A stretch of DNA of 64,000 bases from an uncultured Desulfobacter sp. (GTDB lineage: Bacteria; Desulfobacterota; Desulfobacteria; Desulfobacterales; Desulfobacteraceae), in assembly GCF_963664415.1 (NCBI RefSeq), contig NZ_OY761445.1:2258501-2322500 (forward strand). The letters run 5' to 3'. Positions within the stretch are counted from its first letter, which is position 1. Every line of letters starts with the position of its first letter. The position numbers were made by a program, and so were the translations under genes. Positions 26,865 to 35,787 of the stretch are shown piece after piece. A model generated the notes under the pieces. The model worked only from the letters and a program-made list of their open reading frames with translations, was not told the DNA's origin and made no database searches.

Positions 26865-26884
26865 GCTTGAATATCCCCTTTTCG

Positions 26885-27146
26885 TATCAAATTTTATCTG
26901 AATAAATACTCATACAGAGTTAAATCAGCAGAAAGCATGCCAAATGTATCTTATATATTTTTTTACGGAATGGACGAAAGTAGAACCAAACCCAGAAAAA
27001 ACAGATTGACCTTTGTCTTCAAAAAAGGTGTTGTATAAGAAAGTCTGGGTCAGTTGCTCAGATCTTTTACGCTTTGTCGTTGCACAACCCCGGTGAAAAA
27101 CCAGGTCGGCCACAGCCCTTATTAAACCCGAGACAATATAAAGCCT
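26885..27146. other. intergenic region with one diverged repeat unit
   Basis: No gene seen. Bases 27045-27095 (CTGGGTCAGTTGCTCAGATC and the following CTTTGTCGTTG block) resemble the third repeat unit near 21345-21395 (CTGGGCAAGCGACCCAGATC, then CTTTGTTGTGG). The match is by eye. Confidence 0.4.
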
Positions 27147-27398
27147 ATGAAAAAAAAAGACACCCATCAATTTATCCAGGAATATAGAGGTCTTGCAGCC
27201 TTTGGCATGGACAGGACAACTGATGAGGAAACCATCATGTTCTATCTGCAGAAATTCAGTGAGGACACCTTTATGAAAGCCCTTTTGCCAAGGCTTTCCG
27301 AGCGGGAACTTGAAGATATCTATAATTGGATCAACACATACCTGAAAAACCACATCTCAGAAGATGAGTATCACAGTCTATTTTTAAAAGACCGTTAA
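27147..27398 (+). CDS. small conserved cytoplasmic protein
   Basis: 83-residue, charged, probably all-helical protein (FIQEYRGLAAFGMDRTTDEETIMFYLQKFSEDTFMKALL). It has no membrane segment or signal peptide. I recognise the general sequence as a small family in Desulfobacterales genomes but know no function. It lies alone, convergent with the mltA operon (stop to stop about 40 bases), and the codon use looks genuine. Confidence 0.65.
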   Translation: MKKKDTHQFIQEYRGLAAFGMDRTTDEETIMFYLQKFSEDTFMKALLPRLSERELEDIYNWINTYLKNHISEDEYHSLFLKDR

Positions 27399-27439
27399 TT
27401 ATGACGGCGTTGCCGTCGGTTGGGATTTTTAGGGGCTTA

Positions 27440-28660
27440 TCAATTTTGCCGGGTGAGTACCAAAAAATAGAGCTGGCCCCGGGCCACCATGTGCCCGGCT
27501 GTGTAATCCGCCCAGTCACCGGCACCGCAAAACAGGTCTACCCGCCCCGGTCCGTTGATGGCACCGCCGGTATCCTGGTTAAGCACGAATAACGACGCCC
27601 TGGGCCATGCCTCTTTCGGCTGGCCGACAGCGACCGGAAGCGCCGTCTGGATGAAGGCAAGCCCCCCTTTAGGGAAAAGCTTGGTATCCGTGGCAATGGA
27701 GCGCACAGGCGTTACGGCGACATTGATACAGCCAAATGGGCCGCCCTCGCCTTCCTTAAAAAACACAAAGCTTTCGTTGGTAAAAAGCACCTCGTCCATA
27801 CGCTCCGGGTGGGCGGTAAGCCATTTCCGGATCGTCTGCATGGACATCTTTTCTTTCGGCACCTCGTTTTGATCAATGAGATATCTCCCCACAGCACTGT
27901 ATTTACGGCCATTGACGCCGGCATAGTGCAGACGCACAATCTCTCCATGGGGAAGCGCCACCCTGCCCGATCCCTGTATTTCCAAAAAAAACCGGTCAAT
28001 ACGGTTGGCCAGCCAAACCACGGGCGGGGCTTTTTGTTGAAAATCTGATTGCCGGTTGATCTGCTTTCGGGTGTAGTAGGGTCTCACCCTGCGGGATTTC
28101 GGATCAACCCGGGCCATGAGCCGTTTGTGCCCTTTATACGCATCGGAAAACTCAGACAGATCAACCTGGAACAGATCATCGGGCATGGGGTAGACCGGCC
28201 AGGGGAATTCAGGGCCCGGGGTGCGGCTGCCCGGATAGGTGGGTTCAAAATAACCGGTGAAAAGCACATCTTTTTTAGATCCACCCACGCTTTTGTAGAC
28301 GGTATACCTTTCCCGGATAAACCGGTTCAAATTTTTGGTCGACGGCTTGGTTTCAAGAAAATTCTTAAACGTCTCGAGGGATAAAATCATATGGGCCGCC
28401 GTGTAGACGTCCCGGCCATATGCATAGGTCCGGGTGGCCGGCACCCGTTTAAAATAGACAAGGCTCTGGTCAATAGACCTCCCAAGATCCTGCAAAAAAA
28501 ATGCGTCCGTAAATTCGGGCAAATCCGACTCGGGCACTTTCACCAACGGATTTACCCTGAGAGATTCCACTTTTTTCTGATTCCGGCACCCCAAGGGTCC
28601 GGCAAGCAACAGCATCAGCAACAGATAAAACAGAACAGGTGTTTGTACAAGTCTATTCAT
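27440..28660 (-). CDS. mltA: membrane-bound lytic murein transglycosylase A
   Basis: Lipoprotein of 406 residues that cleaves peptidoglycan to 1,6-anhydromuropeptides. The signal peptide ends near GPLGCRNQ, with Cys about residue 25 as the lipid anchor. MltA-domain elements include VLFTGYFEPTYPGSRTPGPE, YTRKQINRQ, VVWLANRIDRFFLEIQGSG and LHYAGVNGRKYSAVGRYLI. The C-terminal 3D domain has the three-Asp signature around NQDTGGAINGPGRVDLFCGAGDWADY. The start overlaps the end of rmuC. Confidence 0.93.
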   Translation of the reverse strand: MNRLVQTPVLFYLLLMLLLAGPLGCRNQKKVESLRVNPLVKVPESDLPEFTDAFFLQDLGRSIDQSLVYFKRVPATRTYAYGRDVYTAAHMILSLETFKNFLETKPSTKNLNRFIRERYTVYKSVGGSKKDVLFTGYFEPTYPGSRTPGPEFPWPVYPMPDDLFQVDLSEFSDAYKGHKRLMARVDPKSRRVRPYYTRKQINRQSDFQQKAPPVVWLANRIDRFFLEIQGSGRVALPHGEIVRLHYAGVNGRKYSAVGRYLIDQNEVPKEKMSMQTIRKWLTAHPERMDEVLFTNESFVFFKEGEGGPFGCINVAVTPVRSIATDTKLFPKGGLAFIQTALPVAVGQPKEAWPRASLFVLNQDTGGAINGPGRVDLFCGAGDWADYTAGHMVARGQLYFLVLTRQN

Positions 28661-29858
28661 TTATCTCATCTTCCGAACATGTCTCAGTCATCCGCTTAAG
28701 CACAGCGGCAGCTTCAGGTACAGGTTCACACACAGACAGGCCAGCGCTGGAAACGCCTAAATTTTCAAATTTCCGGGCCGAAACCAGCACCCTTTTCTCC
28801 ATGGCGCCCACGGTGCGGTTAAACGTTGCGACGGTGCGGCCAATATCTTTCCCCAGACGATTCATGTGGCCGGCCATCGTGGACAGCCGTTCAAAAAGCT
28901 CCTTACCCAATTCCCGGATCGCCCGGGCATTTTCATAACCGGCCTGTTGCATCCACACATAGGCCACGGTTTTAAGCAGGGCGATCAAGGTGGTGGGCGT
29001 AGCCAGAATTACGCCATGGGCAACGCCCTTTTCAATGAGATCAGGCCGGGCGGCCAGGGCGGCCGAAAAAAAGTTTTCCCCGGGAATAAACAGGACCACG
29101 AACTCAGGGCTTGGGCTAAAGGCGGCTGAATAATTTTTTGACCCCAACTGGAGAATATGAGCCATGACCTGGCGGGCATGATCATCAAGCCGTTCTTTCT
29201 GCCGCTGCTCATCTGTTGTTTCCAGAGCATCCAGATACGCCATAAGCGGCACTTTGGCATCCACCACCACCTGGCGGTTGCCGGGCAGTTGTACCACCAT
29301 ATCCGGCCGAAGCGCCCCTTTGCCGGATGTCTGCACCGCCTGCTCAATAAAATCGCAATGGTCAACCATACCGGCCAGTTCCACGGCCCGTTTTAAGGTG
29401 ACTTCCCCCCATCTGCCCCGGACATGGGGCACCCGCAGGGCCTTGACCAGATTATCCGTTTCTTTGGCAAGCTGGTGCTGGGTTTTTGCCATATCCGACA
29501 AATACTGGCTGATGGCTCCAAAGGCCTGACTTCTATCTTTTTCCATGGTCCCAAGCCGCTGTTCATACCGGTCCAGCATGCGATGCACCGGGTCAACGGC
29601 CCGGGTGAAGGCCTCCTCTTTGACCTTGAAATCCTGATGGGCCTGCTGAACATACCCATTGAAATGGGACTGGGCCATGTCCATGAACTGTCGGGAATTT
29701 TCATACAGCGCCTTATCGGACAACACCTTGAACCGGCCTGAAAAAAAATGCATGACCAGTTTAACAAGAATCAGGGCGGTCAACAGGCCAATAACAAACC
29801 CGGCACATAAAAATGCCAGATTATCCGTGCTCATACTCATGTGGGTCAGCTCGGTCAC
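28653..29858 (-). CDS. rmuC: DNA recombination protein RmuC
   Basis: 401-residue protein with an N-terminal membrane helix (LAFLCAGFVIGLLTALILVKLVM, about 10-33), a long coiled coil (about 60-150) and the RmuC nuclease-like domain: RVPHVRGRWGEVTLKRAVELAGM, DMVVQLPGNRQVVVDAKVPL, FVVLFIPGENFFSAAL and GVILATPTTLIALLKTVAYVW. RmuC limits inversions at short repeats in E. coli. The start overlaps the moaC stop (ATGA). Confidence 0.93.
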   Translation of the reverse strand: MTELTHMSMSTDNLAFLCAGFVIGLLTALILVKLVMHFFSGRFKVLSDKALYENSRQFMDMAQSHFNGYVQQAHQDFKVKEEAFTRAVDPVHRMLDRYEQRLGTMEKDRSQAFGAISQYLSDMAKTQHQLAKETDNLVKALRVPHVRGRWGEVTLKRAVELAGMVDHCDFIEQAVQTSGKGALRPDMVVQLPGNRQVVVDAKVPLMAYLDALETTDEQRQKERLDDHARQVMAHILQLGSKNYSAAFSPSPEFVVLFIPGENFFSAALAARPDLIEKGVAHGVILATPTTLIALLKTVAYVWMQQAGYENARAIRELGKELFERLSTMAGHMNRLGKDIGRTVATFNRTVGAMEKRVLVSARKFENLGVSSAGLSVCEPVPEAAAVLKRMTETCSEDEINE

Positions 29859-30343
29859 AAGGAGGCTTCAGGCGCTGTGTAGGTACCGCTTTTTCCACCG
29901 GATTTAAAGGACAGATGAATATTGGAAATTTTCATGCCCTTGTCATAGGCTTTGCACATATCATAAATGGTCAGGGCCGCAACACTGACTGCGGTCATGG
30001 CTTCCATCTCCACCCCGGTCTTTTCGGTCAGCGACACTTCGGCCTCGATATGAATACAGCTGTTTTCCTTATCTCCTTCAAAATCCACCCGGGCATGGGT
30101 GATGTTCAGCGGATGACACATGGGAATCAGGGCCCAGGTCTGCTTGGCCGCCATGACCCCTGCAATACGTGCCGTTTCCAGCACATTTCCTTTTTTAACT
30201 TTTTCATCAACAATGGCTGCCAAAGTCTCCATGGACATGAAAACAGTCCCCTTTGCCACGGCAACCCGTTTTGTGGGTGACTTTTGCCCCACATCCACCA
30301 TCCTGACACGGCCCTGGCCGTCAACATGGGTAAATTCGTTCAC
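29855..30343 (-). CDS. moaC: cyclic pyranopterin monophosphate synthase MoaC
   Basis: Second step of molybdenum cofactor synthesis. The family's signature stretches are complete: GRVRMVDVGQKSPTKRVAVA near the N-terminus, IPMCHPLNITHARV (about 85) and TGVEMEAMTAVSVAALTIYD (about 117) with the catalytic residues. Length 162 is usual. It is followed by rmuC (overlap) and preceded by moaE and mobA in the same direction. Confidence 0.96.
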   Translation of the reverse strand: MNEFTHVDGQGRVRMVDVGQKSPTKRVAVAKGTVFMSMETLAAIVDEKVKKGNVLETARIAGVMAAKQTWALIPMCHPLNITHARVDFEGDKENSCIHIEAEVSLTEKTGVEMEAMTAVSVAALTIYDMCKAYDKGMKISNIHLSFKSGGKSGTYTAPEASL

Positions 30344-30370
30344 TGCAACTCCTTTAAAATTACATCAAAA

Positions 30371-30730
30371 TCAGGCAAATACCTGGGTTTTGGCCGTGGC
30401 TTCTGTTTTTATCCGGTTCAGGGCAGAGGTTAAGGCATCAATCACATGCTCCCGGATATCGCCTGCCACGGCCAGAAACATGACATCATCGCCTACCATC
30501 AGCGGTACATCCGAATTGATCTGCACCAACACTTCCACAATGCCGGGCATGGCCCTGGTCTGGTCTAAAATCTCATTCAATTTTTCCTGGTTTACGGTGA
30601 TGGTCAGACCTGTGACAGACCGACCGTCCCGAGAACTGTCCCGCACTACCCCGTTATGGTAAAGCACCATCCCGGCTTTGGAAAAATCGGGGTGGTTTTT
30701 CATCTCGTTTATCATTGCAGGCAAATCCAT
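30371..30730 (-). CDS. MoaE-like molybdopterin synthase catalytic subunit
   Basis: 119-residue protein similar to the MoaE family: GMVLYHNGVVRDSSRDGRSV corresponds to the TGxVR region, then PGIVEVLVQINSDVPLMVGD and DDVMFLAVAGDIREHVIDAL. It is shorter than E. coli MoaE (150) and lacks the C-terminal WKRE-type segment, so activity as a standard MoaE is not certain. The ATG at 30730 is chosen over 30757 because GGAGGG lies directly upstream (AGAAGGAGGGCGCATG). It is located between mobA and moaC, consistent with cofactor synthesis. Confidence 0.8.
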   Translation of the reverse strand: MDLPAMINEMKNHPDFSKAGMVLYHNGVVRDSSRDGRSVTGLTITVNQEKLNEILDQTRAMPGIVEVLVQINSDVPLMVGDDVMFLAVAGDIREHVIDALTSALNRIKTEATAKTQVFA

Positions 30731-30766
30731 GCGCCCTCCTTCTATCTTATTTTTCATAAAAGCCTA

Positions 30767-31408
30767 TTATATATCTTCTCTTTGCCCCCGTCCATGTTCC
30801 GAATCCGGTACCTGTGCCATCCCCCTGGCAGTTTCAAGGTCCGCAGGCGAGTTTACATTAAACTTAAAACGCAGATCCGGGTCCAGGGTTTCAAGGGTTT
30901 GGGGCGGAATCTGCTTGACCCGTTCAGGTTTAAAAAATTTTTTAACCATAAATACTTTTTTTGCAAGATTGGTCTCAATTCTTGGCAGACAGGATTTATG
31001 ATACAGGGCAGAAAGCGGTTCCAGACCCTCCCAGGTTTTGGGTATGATCACTTGCTTGCCCGGACTCCTTTGTCCAAAAAGATATCGGATGACCTTCTCA
31101 CTGATAAACGGAACGTCACAGGCCGATACATAGCTCCAGTCAAATTCGGCATGAAATAAACCGGCATGAAGCCCGGACAAAGAACATTGGGATGGGTCAA
31201 TATCCGTTACAATCAGACTCTCTATATCCAAAAAAAGAGCCGGCTCATTAACGACCAGAATCACTTCTTTAAACATCCTGGAGAACAGGGTATAAACCTT
31301 ATCCAGCATGGTATTTTCTCCAACCGTATGAAATGCTTTGTTTGTGCCGGGGAATCGGCGGTTGCAGCCGCCGGCCAGGATCACCCCCGTACAGTCTATT
31401 TTTTCCAA
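30767..31408 (-). CDS. mobA: molybdenum cofactor guanylyltransferase MobA
   Basis: Attaches GMP to molybdopterin to form the MGD cofactor used by formate dehydrogenases and related enzymes. The nucleotide-binding loop GVILAGGCNRRFPGTNKAF is at residues 8-26, with Cys in place of the usual Ser. VSACDVPFISEKVIRYL (about 95-110) holds the metal-binding Asp. Length 213 is slightly above E. coli MobA (194). It is the first gene of the mobA-moaE-moaC-rmuC-mltA run. Confidence 0.9.
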   Translation of the reverse strand: MEKIDCTGVILAGGCNRRFPGTNKAFHTVGENTMLDKVYTLFSRMFKEVILVVNEPALFLDIESLIVTDIDPSQCSLSGLHAGLFHAEFDWSYVSACDVPFISEKVIRYLFGQRSPGKQVIIPKTWEGLEPLSALYHKSCLPRIETNLAKKVFMVKKFFKPERVKQIPPQTLETLDPDLRFKFNVNSPADLETARGMAQVPDSEHGRGQREDI

Positions 31409-31587
31409 TGCTTTAAATGCCTTCTACTTCAATGATTTTTAATTGGTATGTTTTTTCAGAATTTAATACTTTTATCTTTATTTGATGATTATATGAACAC
31501 GGATAAGAAATCAAGGTGTTGCCGTGCTAAAAAAAAGATGGTAGAAAAAACTTTTAGGGCATACCCGAACAGTAAAAAAGGCTTACC

Positions 31588-32124
31588 ATGACAAAAAAAA
31601 AGAGCATTCTCAATGATCAGGATTACAAACGGATCATCACCCGCATTGCCTACGAAATCATTGAAAAACATAAAGGTGTAAAAAATTTGGCCCTGGTGGG
31701 GATTCAAACCCGGGGGGATTTTCTTGCAAAACGCCTGGCAGAACAGATAGCAAACATTGAGGGTACAACACTGCCTGTGGGGTCCATGGACATCAACATG
31801 TACCGGGACGACTGGACAAAAATCAGCCACCAACCTTCGGTAAGACCATCGAACATTCCCTTTTCCGTGGATGATAAAGAAATTATTCTGGTGGATGACG
31901 TACTGTTCACCGGGAGGACCGTCCGGGCGGCCATGGAGGCATTAATGGATTTTGGCAGACCCGCCCGCATTGAGCTTGCAATCCTGGTAGACCGAGGCCA
32001 CAGAGAACTGCCCATCCAAGCGGATTACCAAGGTATTTTTGCAGACACGGAGCCGGACGACATGATCCATGTCCATGTCCTTGAACAGGATCAGGAAGAC
32101 TGCGTTTACAGGGAACTGCCGTAG
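31588..32124 (+). CDS. pyrR: bifunctional PyrR (pyr regulator / uracil phosphoribosyltransferase)
   Basis: 178-residue phosphoribosyltransferase-fold protein. The PRPP loop is VILVDDVLFTGRTVRAAMEAL (about 95-114), preceded by LALVGIQTRGDFLAKRLAEQI and GSMDINMYRDDW, which are typical of PyrR. In many bacteria PyrR binds pyr mRNA leaders to promote attenuation. No pyr biosynthesis gene or obvious pyr leader is nearby. It stands just upstream of moaB, 30 bases apart. Confidence 0.93.
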   Translation: MTKKKSILNDQDYKRIITRIAYEIIEKHKGVKNLALVGIQTRGDFLAKRLAEQIANIEGTTLPVGSMDINMYRDDWTKISHQPSVRPSNIPFSVDDKEIILVDDVLFTGRTVRAAMEALMDFGRPARIELAILVDRGHRELPIQADYQGIFADTEPDDMIHVHVLEQDQEDCVYRELP

Positions 32125-32154
32125 ACTATAATTTTTTTAATAAAAAGGTTTAAC

Positions 32155-32658
32155 ATGAGCGTCCATCCCCATCGGACATCCTTACCCAAGCACCTAAAAA
32201 TTGCTGTATTATCCATGTCCTCCACCCGAACTTTGGGAAACGACAAAAGCGGGTTATGGATAAAAAAACAAGCAAAAAAAGAAGGGCATGAAGTGGTCAT
32301 TCACCAGGTGCTGCCGGATGATGCAAATGCCATCACAGATGCGCTTGGGCATATTATCGAGCGTATAGTCCCCCATGCCGTCATCATGACCGGAGGAACC
32401 GGCATCAGCCCCAAAGATGTTACCATAGAGGCAGTCCACCCGCTGTTCGACAAAGAGCTGACAGCCTTTGGCCCTGTATTTGCCCAGCTCAGTTTTGAAG
32501 AGATTGATTCTGCCGCCATTTTATCCCGGGCCACGGCAGGCTTTATAAAAGGCACCGTCGTATTCTGTATGCCCGGCAGCCTTAATGCCTGCAAACTGGC
32601 CTGCAACAATCTGATTTTCCCGGAACTTGGACATTTGATTAAACATGCAAAGGAATGA
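32155..32658 (+). CDS. moaB: MoaB/MogA-family molybdenum cofactor protein
   Basis: Molybdopterin-binding protein that adenylylates molybdopterin before Mo insertion. The family motifs are LSMSSTRTLGNDKSGLWI near the N-terminus, MTGGTGISPKDVTIEAV (about 80-96) and the C-terminal MPGSLNACKLA (about 141). Length 167 is typical for MoaB. It complements the minus-strand moa/mob operon 1 kb away. The final TGA is also the first three bases of the 53-bp inverted-repeat element that follows. Confidence 0.92.
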   Translation: MSVHPHRTSLPKHLKIAVLSMSSTRTLGNDKSGLWIKKQAKKEGHEVVIHQVLPDDANAITDALGHIIERIVPHAVIMTGGTGISPKDVTIEAVHPLFDKELTAFGPVFAQLSFEEIDSAAILSRATAGFIKGTVVFCMPGSLNACKLACNNLIFPELGHLIKHAKE

Positions 32659-32708
32659 TGGCGTCGTAAAAATATTCGCCATCGGTTTGATTTGTTACGG
32701 ATTCATCA
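32656..32708. repeat. short copy (53 bp) of the TGATGGCGTCGTAAAAA inverted-repeat element
   Basis: Starts TGATGGCGTCGTAAAAA and ends with a block ending TTACGGATTCATCA. Both ends match the 152-bp element at 38601-38752 and the middle is deleted. The element's first three bases form the moaB stop codon. Confidence 0.75.
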
Positions 32709-32720
32709 AAGGAATAGATT

Positions 32721-33125
32721 ATGAAAGAACTCGACGCGTTATTAGATGACTGGAAAGATAATGACAACCAGACCCGCAAGGCATTTACCGAACTTGTGGA
32801 TCACGTAAACACGCTGTCCGACATCACCCTTGATTTTGTCAGCCGGCCCGGCGTGAGCTACTCCTTCCGCCCCAAGCATACGGCCCAGGCCAAACGTCCG
32901 CTGTTTGCCATGGTGGATGTCATTGATGATGACCCGGGGGATCGTTGGTTATCCGTCTGTTTTTATGCAGATCTTGTCAGCGACCCCGATGAGGAAGGCG
33001 ACCATGTACCCGAAGGACTTCTGGGCGAAGATGCATGCTGCTTTGACATGTATGAATATGATGCTCAGGAAGTAGCGTTTCTCAAAGAGAAACTTACCGA
33101 AGCACACAGCAACGCTCCTGAATAA
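32721..33125 (+). CDS. uncharacterised acidic protein
   Basis: 134-residue soluble protein, strongly acidic towards its C-terminus (VSDPDEEGDHVPEGLLGEDACCFDMYEYD). Its centre reads like a beta-sheet core (PGVSYSFRPKH, RPLFAMVDVIDDDPGDRWLSVCFYADLV). There is no transmembrane segment or known motif. An AAAGGAATAG ribosome site precedes the ATG. I recognise no family and assign no function. Confidence 0.65.
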   Translation: MKELDALLDDWKDNDNQTRKAFTELVDHVNTLSDITLDFVSRPGVSYSFRPKHTAQAKRPLFAMVDVIDDDPGDRWLSVCFYADLVSDPDEEGDHVPEGLLGEDACCFDMYEYDAQEVAFLKEKLTEAHSNAPE

Positions 33126-33184
33126 TGTTTGAACGCAAAGTCACCCATCTGCGCCTTGCATATGGGCAACTTTGCGTCCAAACA
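33126..33184. terminator. bidirectional hairpin between convergent genes
   Basis: TGTTTGaACGCAAAG (33126-33140) pairs with CTTTGCGTcCAAACA (33170-33184), with one mismatched position. A second inner pairing CCCAT/ATGGG extends the stem. It lies directly after the stop at 33125 and before the convergent YchF-like stop at 33219. It has no long T-run, so a structural or rho-assisted role is possible. Confidence 0.55.
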
Positions 33185-33218
33185 CAGACATAGTCCGACA
33201 TACCCATAAGTAAATGGA

Positions 33219-34289
33219 CTATACTGAAAAACGGATGTTTAGAATATCCCCGTCCTGGACCACGTAATCCTTGCCTTCCACATAAAACTTTCCGTTCTTT
33301 TTCAGCTCTGCTTCAGAGCCAAGTTCCATAAGTTCATCATACTTGAACACCTCGGCCCGGATAAATCCGCGCTCAAGGTCGGAATGAATAACACCTGCGG
33401 CTGTGGGGGCTTTGGCTTCTTTTCTCACCAGCCATTGCCGGACCTCATCTTCGCCCACAGTAAAAAATGAAATCAGGTTCAATGATTTCAGGCAAAGGGC
33501 TGTCAACGTTTCTAAAGCTGTGGACGTAATTCCTAAATCCTCAAGAAACTCCTGCTTTTCTTCGGCACTGTCCAGCATGGCAATTTCCGCCTCGACCTTT
33601 GCTGATACGAGCATCGCCTCTATGGCCAGGGCATCGCAACTGGCTTTAAAGGCATCCAGAATATCCGTATTGCCGAGATCATCTTCGGCCACATTGACCG
33701 CGACCACCAGTTTTTTCAACGTTATAAATGGATAAGAACGAATCAGCTTATCCTCATCCTCGGATATTTCAAGCAGGCGAAGCGGCAGTTCCTGTTCCAG
33801 ATGGGCCAGCATCTTTTCCATCAGGACCAACTCTTTTTTCTGGTCTTCATCTTTGATTTTCTTGACCATAGCAGAAAGGCGCTCAATGCGCTTCTCCACA
33901 AAAATCTGATCATGCATCACAAGCTCTGAATTCACCATGTCAAAATCGCGCAGGGCGTCTACACTGCCTTCGGCATGGTAAACCGCCTCATCCTCAAAGG
34001 CGCGGACCACATGGCAAATGGCGTCCATGTCGGATATATCTTTGAATATATCTCCTTTGGAAATGGTCTCTGCCTCCATTTTGGGCAAAAGCACCAAATC
34101 AAGACGAGCCTTGACATCTTTTTTGGGGTTATACATCTCCACCAAGCGGTCAAATCTGGAATCCAGAATGTCTGCGGTGCCCGGCACCGGCTTGAATGCC
34201 TTAGCCGGATCCGTAATCTCGTTGCCGGTCAAAATCTGAAACAATGTTTTCTTCCCTGTCTGGGGAAGTCCGATAATGCCTACCTTCAT
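33219..34289 (-). CDS. YchF/Obg-family GTPase-like ATPase
   Basis: 356-residue P-loop protein: G1 GLPQTGKKTLFQILTG at residues 7-22, G3-like DLVLLPKME region, long coiled-coil insertion (MVKKIKDEDQKKELVLMEKMLAHLEQ, about 143-170), G4-like VAVNVAEDDLG and a C-terminal TGS-type domain ending SDLERGFIRAEVFKYDEL...KDYVVQDGDILNIRFSV. The G1 and G3 sequences differ from canonical YchF, suggesting a divergent paralogue. YchF binds ribosomes and hydrolyses ATP. It is monocistronic. Confidence 0.85.
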   Translation of the reverse strand: MKVGIIGLPQTGKKTLFQILTGNEITDPAKAFKPVPGTADILDSRFDRLVEMYNPKKDVKARLDLVLLPKMEAETISKGDIFKDISDMDAICHVVRAFEDEAVYHAEGSVDALRDFDMVNSELVMHDQIFVEKRIERLSAMVKKIKDEDQKKELVLMEKMLAHLEQELPLRLLEISEDEDKLIRSYPFITLKKLVVAVNVAEDDLGNTDILDAFKASCDALAIEAMLVSAKVEAEIAMLDSAEEKQEFLEDLGITSTALETLTALCLKSLNLISFFTVGEDEVRQWLVRKEAKAPTAAGVIHSDLERGFIRAEVFKYDELMELGSEAELKKNGKFYVEGKDYVVQDGDILNIRFSV

Positions 34290-34315
34290 ATTTTATGATT
34301 GTCCTTATTTTTAAT

Positions 34316-35191
34316 TTAAAGCGTTATATTTAAAGTTTCAAAGCGCTGTGACGGCATCACCCTTTTTTTCACAGGATCCATTTCAACGTAGATCGCCGCA
34401 TAGGAAGGATCATGGGGAAAGACCAGCAGGGCCTTTTCATCAACGGCCCGGTCAAGCATCTGTTTTTTCTCGTCCACCAGCCTTTCAGCAAACCGGTCAT
34501 ACCCCATGGTGATGGGCAAATTTACCCAGGGCAGTCCCGGAATAAGATCAGCGGTATAAATCACGGTACCCTTTTGTGCCTGAATCCAGGGAACCAGCAT
34601 CCCCGGGGTATGTCCCTGACTTAGGGAAAATTCAACCACCAAGTCATCCACAACCAGACGGTCCCCACCCTGCTTGAGCACGAGACGTCCTGTGGCCTGC
34701 AGTTTTTCAGCAAGGCCCGGAATAAATGACGCCCGGTCGCGAAAATGTGGGGATTTGGATCGTTTAAAATGTTCCTCTCCCACCACAAAAAGAGCCTTGG
34801 GAAAAAGCAACTGCGGTTCCCGGTCCGGTTCCCAGGCGTTTAAAAGCCCACCGGCATGATCAAAATGAAGATGAGTCAAAACCACATGACTAATGTCAGC
34901 ATCAGTTAAACCCTGCTCTGCCAGGGATTGCATCAATATATGCGATTCTTCTTTAACGGCAAAGCGTTGTTTCATGTCAGGGGAGAGATATGCGCCGCAC
35001 CCGGTTTCAAATAATATATTGTGATTCCCGGTTTTTACCAGCAGACAGTTTGAAGCAATATCAATCATGCCGTTTTCATCTGCCGGCATCCATTTCTGCC
35101 ACAGGGCTTTGGCAGCGTTGCCGAACATAGTACCGCCGTCCAGCCGCATACTGTTGCCCCTTAGAACAATAAATGAAGTTTCCTGCATCAT
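34316..35191 (-). CDS. MBL-fold metal-dependent hydrolase
   Basis: 291-residue metallo-beta-lactamase-fold protein. The metal motif VVLTHLHFDHAGGL lies near residues 102-115, a further His in SQGHTPGM (about 194), and an Asp in IYTADLIPGLPWVNL (about 212). The whole-length pattern resembles quorum-quenching-lactonase-like or YflN-like hydrolases. The frame starts MMQETSF; the second Met is an alternative. The substrate is unknown. Confidence 0.87.
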   Translation of the reverse strand: MMQETSFIVLRGNSMRLDGGTMFGNAAKALWQKWMPADENGMIDIASNCLLVKTGNHNILFETGCGAYLSPDMKQRFAVKEESHILMQSLAEQGLTDADISHVVLTHLHFDHAGGLLNAWEPDREPQLLFPKALFVVGEEHFKRSKSPHFRDRASFIPGLAEKLQATGRLVLKQGGDRLVVDDLVVEFSLSQGHTPGMLVPWIQAQKGTVIYTADLIPGLPWVNLPITMGYDRFAERLVDEKKQMLDRAVDEKALLVFPHDPSYAAIYVEMDPVKKRVMPSQRFETLNITL

Positions 35192-35221
35192 GACAACTTC
35201 CTTTGGGTCGTTGATTAGAAA

Positions 35222-35277
35222 TAGATCCCGACCGAAACCCGTAAATTTTGCCGATTACTTTGTTGGTCCTAAATTTT
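35222..35277 (-). repeat. partial copy of the 144-bp TIR element
   Basis: Reverse-orientation fragment matching the right 55 bases of the repeat found at 49.0, 51.4 and 54.4 kb. The complement of the shared part contains AAAGTAATCGGCAAAATTTA then CGGTCGGGA. It lies between yhbY and the MBL gene. The left end is missing. Confidence 0.75.
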
Positions 35278-35300
35278 TTTGGTTTTAATTTAGATACGAT

Positions 35301-35612
35301 TTAAACCAAAGTAATTTTTTGTTTTTCCGGATCCGGATGGGGGCGATAAAGAACAGCCACATGGCCTATGGTTCCGGCAACATGGCATTTAAGCCGTGCT
35401 GTAATTTCATCAAGCAAAGCAGCTTTTACATCTTTTTCTTTGTGATCAATAAATTTAATCTTGATCAGTTCAGACGCGTTCAGGGCGTTGTCCACCTCTT
35501 GGGTCAAGGCTGTTGTCACTCCCTTTGCCCCCACAAAGGCGGAAGGGTTTAAGTTATGGGCAAGGCCCCTTAGATATTTGCGCTGTGCGCCGGTAAGTTG
35601 TGTCACGTTCAA
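35301..35612 (-). CDS. YhbY-family (CRM domain) RNA-binding protein
   Basis: 103-residue CRM-domain protein: LTGAQRKYLRGLAHNLNPSAFVGAKGVTTALTQEVDNALNASELIKIKF contains the conserved GxxG-like loop, followed by HVAVLYRPHPDPEKQKITLV. YhbY associates with pre-50S ribosomal subunits. Length and order match the family exactly. It is alone on the minus strand. Confidence 0.9.
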   Translation of the reverse strand: MNVTQLTGAQRKYLRGLAHNLNPSAFVGAKGVTTALTQEVDNALNASELIKIKFIDHKEKDVKAALLDEITARLKCHVAGTIGHVAVLYRPHPDPEKQKITLV

Positions 35613-35787
35613 TCCTTAAATTAAAATTCATCTTTCAGGTCAATCATATTATCATAATCCAAAGATTGTGGATACACCCCCCGGTTTAACCAGATGCGTC
35701 GCGCGCTGCCGGAATCGAATATAATTTCAAGAAAATCAGTGGACATAAAAACGAGTCCACCGGTTGAAGGGCCCTATCAGGAAGGCG